Assembly: GCF_015475875.1 (NCBI RefSeq)
Contig: NZ_JADKYM010000010.1
Location: 62,001 to 126,000 of the forward strand
From: Sphingopyxis solisilvae
Lineage (GTDB): Bacteria; Pseudomonadota; Alphaproteobacteria; Sphingomonadales; Sphingomonadaceae
Reading direction: 5' to 3'
DNA: 64,000 nucleotides
Positions 43,587-51,997 of this stretch are shown here, piece by piece. The notes beneath the pieces were generated by a model. It was not told the origin of the DNA. It did no database searches and worked only from the letters and a program-made list of their open reading frames with translations. The position numbers and the translations under genes are program-made. Position 1 is the first letter of the stretch. Each line of letters begins with the position of its first letter.

Positions 43587-43727
43587 GTCCTCCCTGTGAC
43601 GCAGTCATGGGGACGTGGCAGCGCGAAGCGCTGACGGAGGGGCTTTGGCGCGACCGTCGCGGCCCCTCCTCCACCACTTGCTTCGCAAGTGGTCCCCCTC
43701 CCCATCGCTGCGCGACAGGGAGGATCG
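43587..43727. repeat. palindromic repeat, family C (copy 2)
   Basis: Inverted relative of 30699-30831: GGTCCTCCCTGTGACGCAGTC at the left, GCGCGACAGGGAGGATC at the right, with an inner CCACTTG/CAAGTGG hairpin. It ends about 50 bp from the stop of the next minus-strand gene. Confidence 0.8.
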
Positions 43728-43777
43728 GCTATGTCCCAGCGTTCCAACCGAAAGTGGGACGTCCAAAGCTGTCGCGG

Positions 43778-44473
43778 TTATCCCGCCGCCCTGAACCGCG
43801 CCCAGATCGGCAGATGGTCCGATGCCCGTGCGGCGAGCGCGCTGCGATGCACTCCGGCGTCGATCGTTTCCAGATCGGGCGAGGCGAAGATGCGGTCGAG
43901 CTTGGCGACCGGGCGGCGGCTGTGAAAACTGTGGCCGGTGTCGACCAGCCGGTGGCGCTCGCCGAAATCATGGAGGCAGCCGCCCTGGTTCCGCCATTCG
44001 TTGCAGTCGCCCATCAAAATCGTCGGCAAATCCTCGCCCTCGGCGACATGGTTCAGGATCGCGCGCGCCTGATGGCGCCGGCGCAGCCCCGAAATGTCGA
44101 GGTGCATGCCGACCACCCGCAACCTGGTGTCGCCGATGCGGACCGTCGCCGCGACCGCACCGCGCGGTTCGAGCGTCGGCAGGTGCAGCGCATGGCTTTC
44201 CTCGACCTCGGCACCCTTGCGGACGAGCAGCGCGTTGCCGTGCCAGCCGATGCTATGGGGCCGGTTGTCGAGTGCGACCGCCACATAATCGCTATGCTCG
44301 TCCAGCATATGCGGCGGGATCGCGCTGGCGCGGGTACCGAAACGCCGGTCGGCCTCCTGCAGCGCGACGATATCGGCGTCGAGCTCTCCAAGGACCGCCA
44401 GCACTCGCCCGGGATCGCGGCGGCGGTCGAGCCCGATGCCCTTGCGCATATTGTAACTGGCAACTTTGATCAT
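43778..44473 (-). CDS. endonuclease/exonuclease/phosphatase family protein
   Basis: 231 aa with the EEP fold. Visible motifs: SYNMRKGIGLD and LQEADRRFG (metal-binding Asn and Glu), MHLDISG, GDCNEWR (catalytic Asp/Asn) and ASDHLPIWA (Asp/His). Family members include DNases and phosphodiesterases; no specific substrate is indicated. It opens the minus-strand stretch with DUF2007, PPOX-like and DUF924 genes. Confidence 0.85.
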   Translation of the reverse strand: MIKVASYNMRKGIGLDRRRDPGRVLAVLGELDADIVALQEADRRFGTRASAIPPHMLDEHSDYVAVALDNRPHSIGWHGNALLVRKGAEVEESHALHLPTLEPRGAVAATVRIGDTRLRVVGMHLDISGLRRRHQARAILNHVAEGEDLPTILMGDCNEWRNQGGCLHDFGERHRLVDTGHSFHSRRPVAKLDRIFASPDLETIDAGVHRSALAARASDHLPIWARFRAAG

Positions 44474-44477
44474 AGTC

Positions 44478-44723
44478 TCAGCGGTCTAGCGCTCCAGCCG
44501 CCAAGCCGTTCCCGGGATTCTCAAATTCCGCCAGCAATGCGCGCGCTTCGGCCAGATCCTCGTCGAGCACCATGATCCGCACCGGGATCATCAGCCCGAC
44601 GCTTTCGGCGATGTTCATGCCGGCGTCGAAGCACACCGCATGCACCCCGGCGCTTTCGATCCGTCCGCGCAGCAGTTCGGCCTCCGCGCCATTGGGCAGG
44701 CGCACCAGCTCGACCAGCGGCAT
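44478..44723 (-). CDS. DUF2007 domain-containing protein
   Basis: 81 aa. It begins MPLVELVRLPNGAEAELLRGRIESAGVHAVCF, the pattern of DUF2007 (putative signal-transducing protein, a small ACT-like fold). The function is unknown. The ATG at 44723 shares a base with the stop of the upstream gene (TGATG), suggesting coupling. It precedes the EEP gene by 4 nt. Confidence 0.75.
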   Translation of the reverse strand: MPLVELVRLPNGAEAELLRGRIESAGVHAVCFDAGMNIAESVGLMIPVRIMVLDEDLAEARALLAEFENPGNGLAAGALDR

Positions 44724-45289
44724 CAGGCGGTCTCGCCTTCGACGAAGCGGTCGGTCGGACGCGTCGGCAGGCCGTCGATGCTGCGGTCGCGTTCCTTGAA
44801 CTTTTCGACCCACAGCGCGCGGTCGGCCTGGCGGTGATATTTTTGGAGCGTGTCGCGTTCATGTTGTAGCTCCATCATCGGCACGCCCCAGCCGCAGCTG
44901 GTCTGGACGCTTTCCACATCGATGACGAAAATCTGGCGGGTGCCGGGCAGCAGGGTGAAATGCGCCGCGAGTGCGTCCCATTCCTCGTCCTGCGGCAACA
45001 CCGGCCGACCGCGGCCATAGATGCGCAGGATCAGCGCGCTGCGGTCGAACGCGCAGAACATGATCGTGATGCGGCCGTCGGCGGCAAGGTGCGCGTGGGT
45101 TTCGTTGCCCGACCCGCCAAGATCGAGATAGGCGACCCGGCTTTCCGAAAGCACTCGGAAACTGTCGGCATAGCCCTTGGGTGACAGGTTGATCCGCGCG
45201 TCCGCGGCGGAGGTCGCGGTGAAAAAGACCGGCTGTTTCTCGATGAAGGCGATGTGCTTGTCGGTCAGCGTGTCGGTGAATTCAGCCAT
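44723..45289 (-). CDS. pyridoxamine 5'-phosphate oxidase family protein
   Basis: 188 aa flavin-binding split-barrel protein. Blocks FIEKQPVFFTATSA, RINLSPKGYADS and the Ser/Tyr/Leu-rich strand VAYLDLGGSGNETHAHL match this family (PF01243-like). It may bind FMN, heme or F420. Its substrate is unknown and it is not the PdxH of vitamin B6 synthesis. It is coupled to DUF2007 downstream. Confidence 0.85.
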   Translation of the reverse strand: MAEFTDTLTDKHIAFIEKQPVFFTATSAADARINLSPKGYADSFRVLSESRVAYLDLGGSGNETHAHLAADGRITIMFCAFDRSALILRIYGRGRPVLPQDEEWDALAAHFTLLPGTRQIFVIDVESVQTSCGWGVPMMELQHERDTLQKYHRQADRALWVEKFKERDRSIDGLPTRPTDRFVEGETA

Positions 45290-45316
45290 GGTGCGTCTCC
45301 GTATCGGGCCGTCCTA

Positions 45317-45892
45317 TCACCAATTTTTGCCCTCTTCTATCGCGGCTTCCTCCTCGGGCCGGGTCGTGCGACCCAGCGCATCGTTGCGGTGCGGGAAGCG
45401 GCCGAAGCGGTCGATGATGTCGAAATGTTGCCGCGCATAATCGTGAAAGACCGGGTCCGCGAGCTGGTTCATCAGCCGCAGCGATTCGCGCTGGTCGGCC
45501 ATATCCTCGCTATGCTCGAAGGGCAGATAGGCAAACTGCCGCCGTTCGTCGGGCCATCCCTGGTCCCACCCTTTCGCGACGATCCCGCGCGCAATCTCGC
45601 GCGCAAGGCTGTCGGTGGCGAAGGCGTCGGCGTGACCCCGAAAGATATTGCGCGGCACCTGATCGAACAGGATCGCCGCGGCGAGCGCGGTGTCGGGGTC
45701 GGTGAGGAAGGTTTCGGCGGGCTGCGAGCGGAGCGCGTCGTGCCAGTCCCCGGCCAGTTCGCGCACATCGGCGTCAAAATCAGGGCCGCCGCCGTACCAG
45801 TCGTCCATGCCATGCGCGTCGAACCAGAAGGCGAGCAGTTGCTTCGCCCAGTTGTGGGGTGGGTTGGCGCTGGTTTCGGAATTGTTCGTCAT
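45317..45892 (-). CDS. DUF924 family protein
   Basis: 191 aa, TPR-like all-helical. The WFDAHGMDDWYGGGPDFD and ILFDQVPRNIFRG motifs are characteristic of DUF924, as is the QRESLRLM region. Its role is unknown. The start codon sits inside the end of a family-B repeat (45887-45971), so the element forms its immediate leader. Confidence 0.85.
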   Translation of the reverse strand: MTNNSETSANPPHNWAKQLLAFWFDAHGMDDWYGGGPDFDADVRELAGDWHDALRSQPAETFLTDPDTALAAAILFDQVPRNIFRGHADAFATDSLAREIARGIVAKGWDQGWPDERRQFAYLPFEHSEDMADQRESLRLMNQLADPVFHDYARQHFDIIDRFGRFPHRNDALGRTTRPEEEAAIEEGKNW

Positions 45893-45971
45893 TACGAGCG
45901 AAGCGAAGCAATCTGGAGCGGATTACGCAAGCCCTGGATTGCCGCGTCGCCTTCGGCTCCTCGCAATGACG
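45887..45971. repeat. palindromic repeat, family B (copy 2)
   Basis: CGTCATTACGAGCGAAGCGA at the left and CTCGCAATGACG at the right. The left end overlaps the first codons of the DUF924 gene. Confidence 0.85.
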
Positions 45972-45983
45972 GAGGAAACGGAA

Positions 45984-46385
45984 TCACTCGCCCTTGACGC
46001 GCCGATACGGCACGAACTCGCCGAGCGAGACGAAGCCGCGATAGAAATGGCTGGAGCGATCGACCAGCTGCACCGTGTCGATGCTGCACAACTGGTTGCC
46101 GATCGTCTTGGTGACGAGGATGTCGTCGTCGTCGAGCCACTCGGCGCCACCGCGCGGCCGGTTGACCCACAAGGTGTTACCGACGCGGTAAACGATCGCG
46201 GTTCGGTCGACGATCTGCGAGCCGCGCGCAATCGACAGCGGGATGCACTGCTGGGCCTCGCCCGCGATGCGCCCTTCGAGCAGCTTGGCAAGCTTCGCTT
46301 CGGGCTCGATCTTGTCGCGCGCGACCGCGGCGGGGGAGGCTGCCACCGCCGCGGCGGCCAGGATTGTCGGTATCAGGTGACGCAT
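45984..46385 (-). CDS. small exported protein of unknown function
   Basis: 133 aa. A signal peptide (MRHLIPTILAAAAVAASPAAVA) is followed by about 110 residues with conserved-looking blocks EGRIAGEAQQCIPL and GNTLWVNRPRGGAEWLDDDD and two cysteines at about residues 47 and 100 that could form a disulfide. Similar hypothetical proteins are familiar from sphingomonads, but I cannot name a domain. The ATG at 46385 opens the signal peptide. Confidence 0.65.
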   Translation of the reverse strand: MRHLIPTILAAAAVAASPAAVARDKIEPEAKLAKLLEGRIAGEAQQCIPLSIARGSQIVDRTAIVYRVGNTLWVNRPRGGAEWLDDDDILVTKTIGNQLCSIDTVQLVDRSSHFYRGFVSLGEFVPYRRVKGE

Positions 46386-46468
46386 GGTTCGACTCCGGTC
46401 TTCAACATTGCCTACCCAGCACCCAAGCTACTCCGACGCCGGTGAACAGAGGCTGACTGGCCGCGGCG

Positions 46469-47677
46469 TCAACAGGCGCCGTCGGGTAGCGGAATGCCCA
46501 GCGGGCCTTTGCATTTCTTCTTTTTTGCGGGCGCTTCAGCGGTGCCGCCGCCCGTCGCGCCGCTGCCCATCCCGCCGAAATCGACGCCAACCATCAGCAT
46601 CGTATAGGAACGGAAACGCACTTTGGCGGTCCAGTCGATATTCCATGGCGCGTTGCCTGCGGGTTTCGGGGGATAGGAAAAATTGGCTTCCGGTCCAAAG
46701 GCGTTGAGATTGCCGATCATCATCTCACCCGACGCCTTCTTGACCTCGGCGGGGATCTGGCAGCTGGTCTGCGAAGGCGGCATGACGATTTTTTTGGTGA
46801 CGAGGTTGGCAACGACCGACGGCGGCAACCAATCCCACAATCCGCCGCCAAACTCCTTCGCGTCGCTGCTCGACCACCAGATGATGTCGCCGCCACGTTC
46901 CAGCTTGTCCATCCCGCCAAAAGCCCAGGCGGCGTAGCCCGTCGCGGCTTGCAGCGGGCTCCAGCGGATCATCACCGACCCGTCGGTCTGGATCGCGGTC
47001 GAAGCCTGCAACCCGGGCATGTAATCCTGCGCCAGCGTGAAGTTGATGTCGGGGCCGACATTGCTCGCGATTCGATGCGCGCCGAGCAGCGAGCTGTCGC
47101 GCGACGGCATCTTGTCCGATTTGCCATTCGGCCATTCCATATAGGACCGGCTGTTCGCCGCCGACACTTCGCGGATCACCGGGACCGCGGTCGAAAACAG
47201 GCCCGGCGGGATCTGTCCTGCCGCGACCTTGGCGAAATCGATGATGACGGGCTGGCCCGGCCCCGCTTTGGCGCCGCAGCCCCAGTACAGCAGCAGGCGG
47301 CCCTTCGGCCGCTCGAAATCGGGACTATATTCGCCGGTCTTGCGCTCGGGGCTGATCAGCGGCACCGACTTGCCGAGTTTGGCGGGCGGCAAAAAGAAAT
47401 GGTCGCCCTTGGGCGGCGGCGCGGTCGGCACCTCGTTCGATCCCAGCCGCAGGAACAGCTGGCGCGCGATGGCATTGTCGGGCCCGCCGCCGAACATCAT
47501 GCTCATCGCCCCGCCCATGCCGCCCTTGCCGCCACCCATCGCGGCAAAGCCCGACATCGTCGCGGCGTCCATCTCGTATCGTTCTTTGGGGCCGGTGGTC
47601 TTTTGCTGCGCCGCAAGCGGGGAAGCGAGCATCGCCGCGATGGCGGCGGCGGACACGAAACGGAAAGTCGGACGCAT
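46469..47677 (-). CDS. exported protein of unknown function
   Basis: 402 aa. A signal peptide (RFVSAAAIAAMLASPLAAQ) precedes a Gly/Met-rich segment (MGGGKGGMGGAMSMMFGGG), then a domain with LLLYWGCGAKAGPGQP, GYAAWAFGG and a Trp-rich WWSSSDAKEFGGGLWDWLPP. The C-terminus is Lys/Cys-rich (KKKKCKG...DGAC). No family is recognised. It stands alone between the small exported gene and tldD. Confidence 0.65.
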   Translation of the reverse strand: MRPTFRFVSAAAIAAMLASPLAAQQKTTGPKERYEMDAATMSGFAAMGGGKGGMGGAMSMMFGGGPDNAIARQLFLRLGSNEVPTAPPPKGDHFFLPPAKLGKSVPLISPERKTGEYSPDFERPKGRLLLYWGCGAKAGPGQPVIIDFAKVAAGQIPPGLFSTAVPVIREVSAANSRSYMEWPNGKSDKMPSRDSSLLGAHRIASNVGPDINFTLAQDYMPGLQASTAIQTDGSVMIRWSPLQAATGYAAWAFGGMDKLERGGDIIWWSSSDAKEFGGGLWDWLPPSVVANLVTKKIVMPPSQTSCQIPAEVKKASGEMMIGNLNAFGPEANFSYPPKPAGNAPWNIDWTAKVRFRSYTMLMVGVDFGGMGSGATGGGTAEAPAKKKKCKGPLGIPLPDGAC

Positions 47678-47835
47678 AAATTCCTCCCTGCAACCGGAGG
47701 CTGTGCCTTCGGCGAAAAATTCATGCGACCCGATTCTGCCTTATGTTTGCGGCAGGTATAGGCCGGAGAAGGCCCGACGCCAAGTGAGCACGGTCACAGG
47801 CCACGCCCGCATGGCCGCGCGATCGGCGGCGGACG

Positions 47836-49278
47836 CTACGCGGTCCCGCCCACCGTCAGCCCGCTGACCAGCAACGTCGGCTGGCCAACCCCCGCAGGGA
47901 CGCTCTGGCCACCCTTGCCACAGATGCCGATGCCTTCGTCGATCGCCATGTCGTTGCCGATCCCCATCACCTTGGTCAGCACGCTCGGCCCGTCGCCGAT
48001 CAGCGTCGCGCCCTTGATCGAGTCGCCCAGCTTGCCATTCTCGATCTTGTACGCCTCGGTGCAGCTGAACACGAACTTGCCCGACACGATATCGACCTGG
48101 CCGCCGCCAAAGCTCTTGGCAAAAATGCCGTTCTTCACGCGCGACAACAGCTCGGCGGGGTCGTCGTTGCCCCCGCGCATGAAGGTGTTGGTCATCCGCG
48201 GCATCGGCGCGTGCGCGAAGCTTTCACGCCGTCCGTTGCCGGTGGGTTCGACCCCCATCAGCCGCGCGTTGAGGCGGTCCTGCATATAGCCCTTCAAAAT
48301 GCCGTCCTCGATCAGCACCGTTTCGCTGGTCGGGGTGCCTTCGTCGTCGATGCTCAGCGAGCCGCGGCGACCGCCGCCGACCGGGCTGTCCATCGCGCCG
48401 TCGTCGACCACGGTGACGCCGGGGGCGGCGACGCGTTCGCCGATGCGGCCCGAAAAGGCGCTGGTGCCCTTGCGGTTGAAATCGCCCTCGAGCCCGTGGC
48501 CGACCGCTTCGTGGAGCAGCACGCCGGGCCAGCCGGGGCCGAGCAGCACGGTGAACTCGCCGGCGGGGGCATCGACCGCGCGCAGGTTGACCAGCGCCTG
48601 CGCCAGCGCCTCGTCGATCGCGCGGTTCCACTGTGCGGGTTCGAACAGATGGTCGTACATATAGCGCCCGCCGAGCCCGAAAACCCCGCTTTCGCGCCGC
48701 CCATTCTCCTCGACCACGATCGAGACGTTGAGGCGGACGAGCGGGCGGATGTCGGTGGCGAGGAAACCGTCGGCGCGAACGATCTCGACCACCGACCAGC
48801 TGCCCGCCAGACTCACCGACACCTGCGCGATGCGCGGATCGCGCGCGCGCGCCGCGGCGTCGATTTCCTGGCACAGCGCGACCTTCTTGGCGAAGGGGAT
48901 CAGGTCGAGCGGATTCGCCTCATCATACAGATGGCGGTTGGTACGCGGCGGCGGGGCGGCGTGCGGCTGGCTGGCGGGGTCGAGCAGCGCCAGTGTTTCG
49001 GCGGCGCGGCGGATCGCCCCGGCGCTGATGTCGCTGGCATGGGCAAAGCCCGTCATCTCGCCCGATACGGCGCGCAGGCCGAAACCGGCATCGGTCGAAT
49101 AATCGGCGGTCTTGAGCCGCCCGTCATCGAACCCGAAGCTCTCGGTCGCGCGATATTGCAGGTACAGTTCGCCGTCGTCGGCTTTGGCGAGCGCCTCGCG
49201 GGTCAGCGCCTGCGCCAGATCGGGATCAAGCGCGTCGGCGCGATAGAGGAAGCGGCGGGGGTCGGTGGGACTGGTCAT
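47836..49278 (-). CDS. tldD: metalloprotease TldD
   Basis: 480 aa, near the 481 aa of E. coli TldD. The zinc site HEAVGHGLEGDF (HExxxH) is in the middle, and FARKGSSAFSGRIGE-like GTSAFSGRIGERVA follows. TldD forms a complex with TldE (PmbA) that degrades peptides and acts in modified-peptide processing. No tldE is adjacent. The ATG at 49278 gives MTSPTDPRRF and the expected length; earlier in-frame starts would be longer. Confidence 0.95.
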   Translation of the reverse strand: MTSPTDPRRFLYRADALDPDLAQALTREALAKADDGELYLQYRATESFGFDDGRLKTADYSTDAGFGLRAVSGEMTGFAHASDISAGAIRRAAETLALLDPASQPHAAPPPRTNRHLYDEANPLDLIPFAKKVALCQEIDAAARARDPRIAQVSVSLAGSWSVVEIVRADGFLATDIRPLVRLNVSIVVEENGRRESGVFGLGGRYMYDHLFEPAQWNRAIDEALAQALVNLRAVDAPAGEFTVLLGPGWPGVLLHEAVGHGLEGDFNRKGTSAFSGRIGERVAAPGVTVVDDGAMDSPVGGGRRGSLSIDDEGTPTSETVLIEDGILKGYMQDRLNARLMGVEPTGNGRRESFAHAPMPRMTNTFMRGGNDDPAELLSRVKNGIFAKSFGGGQVDIVSGKFVFSCTEAYKIENGKLGDSIKGATLIGDGPSVLTKVMGIGNDMAIDEGIGICGKGGQSVPAGVGQPTLLVSGLTVGGTA

Positions 49279-49320
49279 GCCGTGGATATAGGCACGGCGC
49301 GCCACACGCGCAAACCGCTG

Positions 49321-49875
49321 TCAGAGATAATTGACGGTGAGCGTGAAGGTGCCGCTGTAATCGCCTGCGGGCTGGTTGGCAGGGACGGTCAGCGTGCCGC
49401 CGATGTAATAGGTCTGCACCCCGCTGGGCAGCAGCGTCGATCCCAGCAGCGCAATGCCGCCGCCGCTGGTGCTCGCGGCGCGAACGAGGCTGGCGGTCAT
49501 ATTGGGGGCGCCGCCGCCGACCCGTGCCAGCGTGACCGACGTGCTGCCCGACACGGTGATCAGCAAGATGCCGCCCGTTCCCTGGAATCTCGCCCGCTGC
49601 GCGCCAGTGCCGACCAGCGTGACGCCGCCCGTCGAGGTGCGCGCACCGGAAACGGCGTTGACCGACACGGTGCCGCCAGTCGGGCCGCTGGTCAGCGTGC
49701 CGAAATCGAGATCGTCGGTCTTGATCAGCGTGTTGGGGCGAATCACCGCCGCATTGGCGGTGACATTGGTGTCGGCGGCATGCGCCGATGCGCACAGCAT
49801 CGCGGCCGCCGCCGCAGCGACGATGGTCAGGCCGCGTCCCGCGTCCCGACAGTGTCTGGTCCCTCGAATCCCCAC
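49321..49875 (-). CDS. DUF4402 domain-containing exported protein (1)
   Basis: 184 aa. A signal peptide (GLTIVAAAAAAMLCASAHA) is followed by a beta-sandwich DUF4402 domain: LDFGTLTSGPTGGTVSV, TSTGGVTLVG and the terminal GDYSGTFTLTVNYL. Proteins of this kind resemble pilin or spore-coat folds, but their role is unknown. GTG at 49875 is used because AGGAG lies 8 nt upstream; a longer in-frame ATG is at 49899. A second copy of the same length is at 50305-50859. Confidence 0.82.
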   Translation of the reverse strand: MGIRGTRHCRDAGRGLTIVAAAAAAMLCASAHAADTNVTANAAVIRPNTLIKTDDLDFGTLTSGPTGGTVSVNAVSGARTSTGGVTLVGTGAQRARFQGTGGILLITVSGSTSVTLARVGGGAPNMTASLVRAASTSGGGIALLGSTLLPSGVQTYYIGGTLTVPANQPAGDYSGTFTLTVNYL

Positions 49876-49968
49876 AGATTCTGCTCCTGTCTGACACATT
49901 TATGCCAGCGGGGCGTGAGCGGTTGATGCACGGGCGTGGTAAAGAGGCTGTTTACGTTCAGCCGACGA

Positions 49969-50166
49969 TCAACCTTTATCGGCGACCCCGCCGATCAGGA
50001 TGAAACGCCGGTCGCAATAGCCGCAGTCGACAAAACCTTGGTCCGCATCGATTTCCAGCCATACGCGCGGGTGGCCGAGCGCGGCGTCGGCCAGGCCGTC
50101 GCCGGTGCCGTCGCACGCGATGCGGGTTTTCGGGGTGCGGATTGTTTCGGGCGCGGGCTGGGTCAT
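49969..50166 (-). CDS. small zinc-finger protein (NDUFS6-like zf-CHCC)
   Basis: 65 aa. The zinc site is visible as Cys18, a following His (LGHPRVWLEID) and C-G-Y-C (DCGYCDRRFIL), the pattern of the zf-CHCC family related to a subunit of respiratory complex I. It may assist complex I assembly. Located between the two DUF4402 genes, with its start at 50166 (MTQPAPETIR). Confidence 0.85.
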   Translation of the reverse strand: MTQPAPETIRTPKTRIACDGTGDGLADAALGHPRVWLEIDADQGFVDCGYCDRRFILIGGVADKG

Positions 50167-50237
50167 CGATCGCGCCCATAGCAAGCGCGCGGGGCGGGAG
50201 CAATCGGGTCTGCGCAGCATCTGGAGGCTGGGGTCAT

Positions 50238-50284
50238 GACGGCACCGGCAGGGTTGTTGAACCCTGTGGTCGTCCGGTGCCGTC
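50238..50284. other. nested-hairpin structure between the zinc-finger and DUF4402 genes
   Basis: An 11-bp perfect outer stem GACGGCACCGG/CCGGTGCCGTC encloses a 7-bp stem CAGGGTT/AACCCTG with a 4-nt loop and a 7-nt bulge. It follows the DUF4402 stop on the minus strand but lacks a T-run, so it is not a standard terminator. Confidence 0.5.
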
Positions 50285-50304
50285 GTCCCCCCACAGGACA
50301 AAAG

Positions 50305-50859
50305 TCAAAGATAGTTGAGCGTGATCGTGAAGGTGCCGTTGTAGACGCCGGGCGCCTGGTTGGCGCCGACTTCCAGCGTCGCCCCGACCGGGAAATTATA
50401 ATTGCCCAGCGGGGTAGTGATGCGAAAACGCGTCGGCGTGGTCGACAGGATCGCGGTCGGGGTGCTGCCGATTTCAAAGGTGCGCACGCGCATCTGGGTG
50501 CCGGGGCCGGTGATGAAGATCGTGTTCGACCCGAGCGAGATGTTCACCTGTCGGTTGAAGCTGCCAAGACCTGCGAAGCGAGCCGGAGCGCCGTTGCTGC
50601 CCGCCAGCGTGACGCCGCCGGTACGGCTGCGCGACCCGTCGGGCGCGATGGTCACTGTCCCCGCGACATTCGACGGAATGATGTCACCGAAATCGAGGTC
50701 GTTGACCTTGAAGAAGGAAAGCGGGCGCAGCACGATGGCCTCGCTCTGGCTCTGCGCGGTCTGTTGCGCCTGCGCCGCACCGGCCGGAACCGTCATCAGC
50801 GCACAGGCGGCGGCGCAGCGCAGCGCGAACTGCGGCTTATGGGTGTGTCTGGTCCTCAC
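50305..50859 (-). CDS. DUF4402 domain-containing exported protein (2)
   Basis: 184 aa, the same length as the first copy. The signal peptide ends AAQA around residue 31. The domain shows LSFFKVNDLDFGDIIPS, RTGGVTLAGS and GVYNGTFTITLNYL, aligned with the first copy. GTG start at 50859 with GAGG 7 nt upstream. The two genes likely arose by duplication and are separated by the zinc-finger gene and a structured element. Confidence 0.82.
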   Translation of the reverse strand: MRTRHTHKPQFALRCAAACALMTVPAGAAQAQQTAQSQSEAIVLRPLSFFKVNDLDFGDIIPSNVAGTVTIAPDGSRSRTGGVTLAGSNGAPARFAGLGSFNRQVNISLGSNTIFITGPGTQMRVRTFEIGSTPTAILSTTPTRFRITTPLGNYNFPVGATLEVGANQAPGVYNGTFTITLNYL

Positions 50860-50972
50860 AGCCTTGCCTCTAATCGCGACTTTCCAACATTGGGTTAACG
50901 CCGCGCTCGCCAGTCGAATGTTCCTGCGATCAGTCCTTTGCGATGCGCGGGCGCGCGGCTATGGCAACCGCC

Positions 50973-51896
50973 ATGACCGAAGCCGCCATCCGCATCGACG
51001 CCGTCTCCAAAATCTATGCCGGCGGCAAGCAGGCGCTCGACAATGTCAGTTTCGACGTCCCACGCGGCCAGATTTTCGGGCTGCTCGGCCCCAATGGCGC
51101 GGGCAAGTCGACGCTGATCAATATCCTCGCCGGGCTGGTCAACAAGACCGCCGGGTCGGCCAGCATCTGGGGCTTCGACATCGACGCCGACCCGCGCAAC
51201 GCCAAATATTCGATCGGCATCGTGCCGCAGGAAATCGTCTTTGATCCCTTTTTTACGCCCTATGAGACGCTGGAGAATCAGGCGGGGCTGTACGGCGTGC
51301 CGCGGGCGAAGCGCATTTCGGACGATTTGCTCGCCGCGGTGCATCTGACCGACAAGCGCGACGCCTATGCGCGCACGCTGTCGGGCGGCATGAAGCGCCG
51401 CCTGCTGGTGGCCAAGGCGATGGTCCATTCGCCGCCGATCATCGTCCTCGACGAACCGACCGCGGGGGTCGACATCGAACTGCGCCAGCAGCTCTGGGAG
51501 TATGTGCAGTCGCTCAACGATCGCGGCGTTACCGTGGTGCTGACGACGCATTACCTCGAAGAGGCCGAGGAGTTGTGCGACCGCATAGCGATCATCAACC
51601 ACGGCAGACTGATCGCGAACAAGCCGACGCGCGAGCTGGTCGACATGGCGCGCGAAAAGATCGTCGTCGTGACGCTCGATGCCGACGTGACCACGCTGCC
51701 CACGCACCCGGCGTTCGAAAAGGTCGAGCGCGAGGGCGAGCGCGGGCTGGCGATCAGCTATAACAAGGACCGGATGAACGCGGGCGAAGTGCTCGCGGCG
51801 GTGAATGCAATGGGCCACGGCATCGTCGATGTCTCGACGCGCGAGGCCGATCTGGAAGACGTGTTCCTGAACCTGACGCGCGCGGCGAATGGCTAG
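50973..51896 (+). CDS. ABC transporter ATP-binding protein
   Basis: 307 aa. Walker A GPNGAGKST, signature LSGGMKRRL, Walker B IIVLDEPTAG and the switch His in LTTHYLEEAEELCD are present. It has the subtype of drug/polysaccharide-export ATPases with a C-terminal regulatory domain. No permease gene is adjacent: nadB follows directly. The ATG at 50973 (MTEAAIRID) is the best start; an earlier in-frame ATG at 50961 is possible. Confidence 0.9.
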   Translation: MTEAAIRIDAVSKIYAGGKQALDNVSFDVPRGQIFGLLGPNGAGKSTLINILAGLVNKTAGSASIWGFDIDADPRNAKYSIGIVPQEIVFDPFFTPYETLENQAGLYGVPRAKRISDDLLAAVHLTDKRDAYARTLSGGMKRRLLVAKAMVHSPPIIVLDEPTAGVDIELRQQLWEYVQSLNDRGVTVVLTTHYLEEAEELCDRIAIINHGRLIANKPTRELVDMAREKIVVVTLDADVTTLPTHPAFEKVEREGERGLAISYNKDRMNAGEVLAAVNAMGHGIVDVSTREADLEDVFLNLTRAANG

Positions 51897-51906
51897 CCCC
51901 GGCTGT

Positions 51907-51980
51907 CCGTTCGTGTCGAGCGAAGTCGAGACACGTCGTAGCCGGGCCGGACACATCTCGGCTTCGCTCGATGGAAACGG
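51907..51980. repeat. palindromic repeat, family A (copy 3)
   Basis: CCGTTCGTGTCGAGCGAAGT at the left, a degenerate right end (CTTCGCTCGATGGAAACGG). Between the ABC ATPase stop and the nadB start. Confidence 0.75.
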
Positions 51981-51997
51981 GCTTAGGGTTTGACGAT

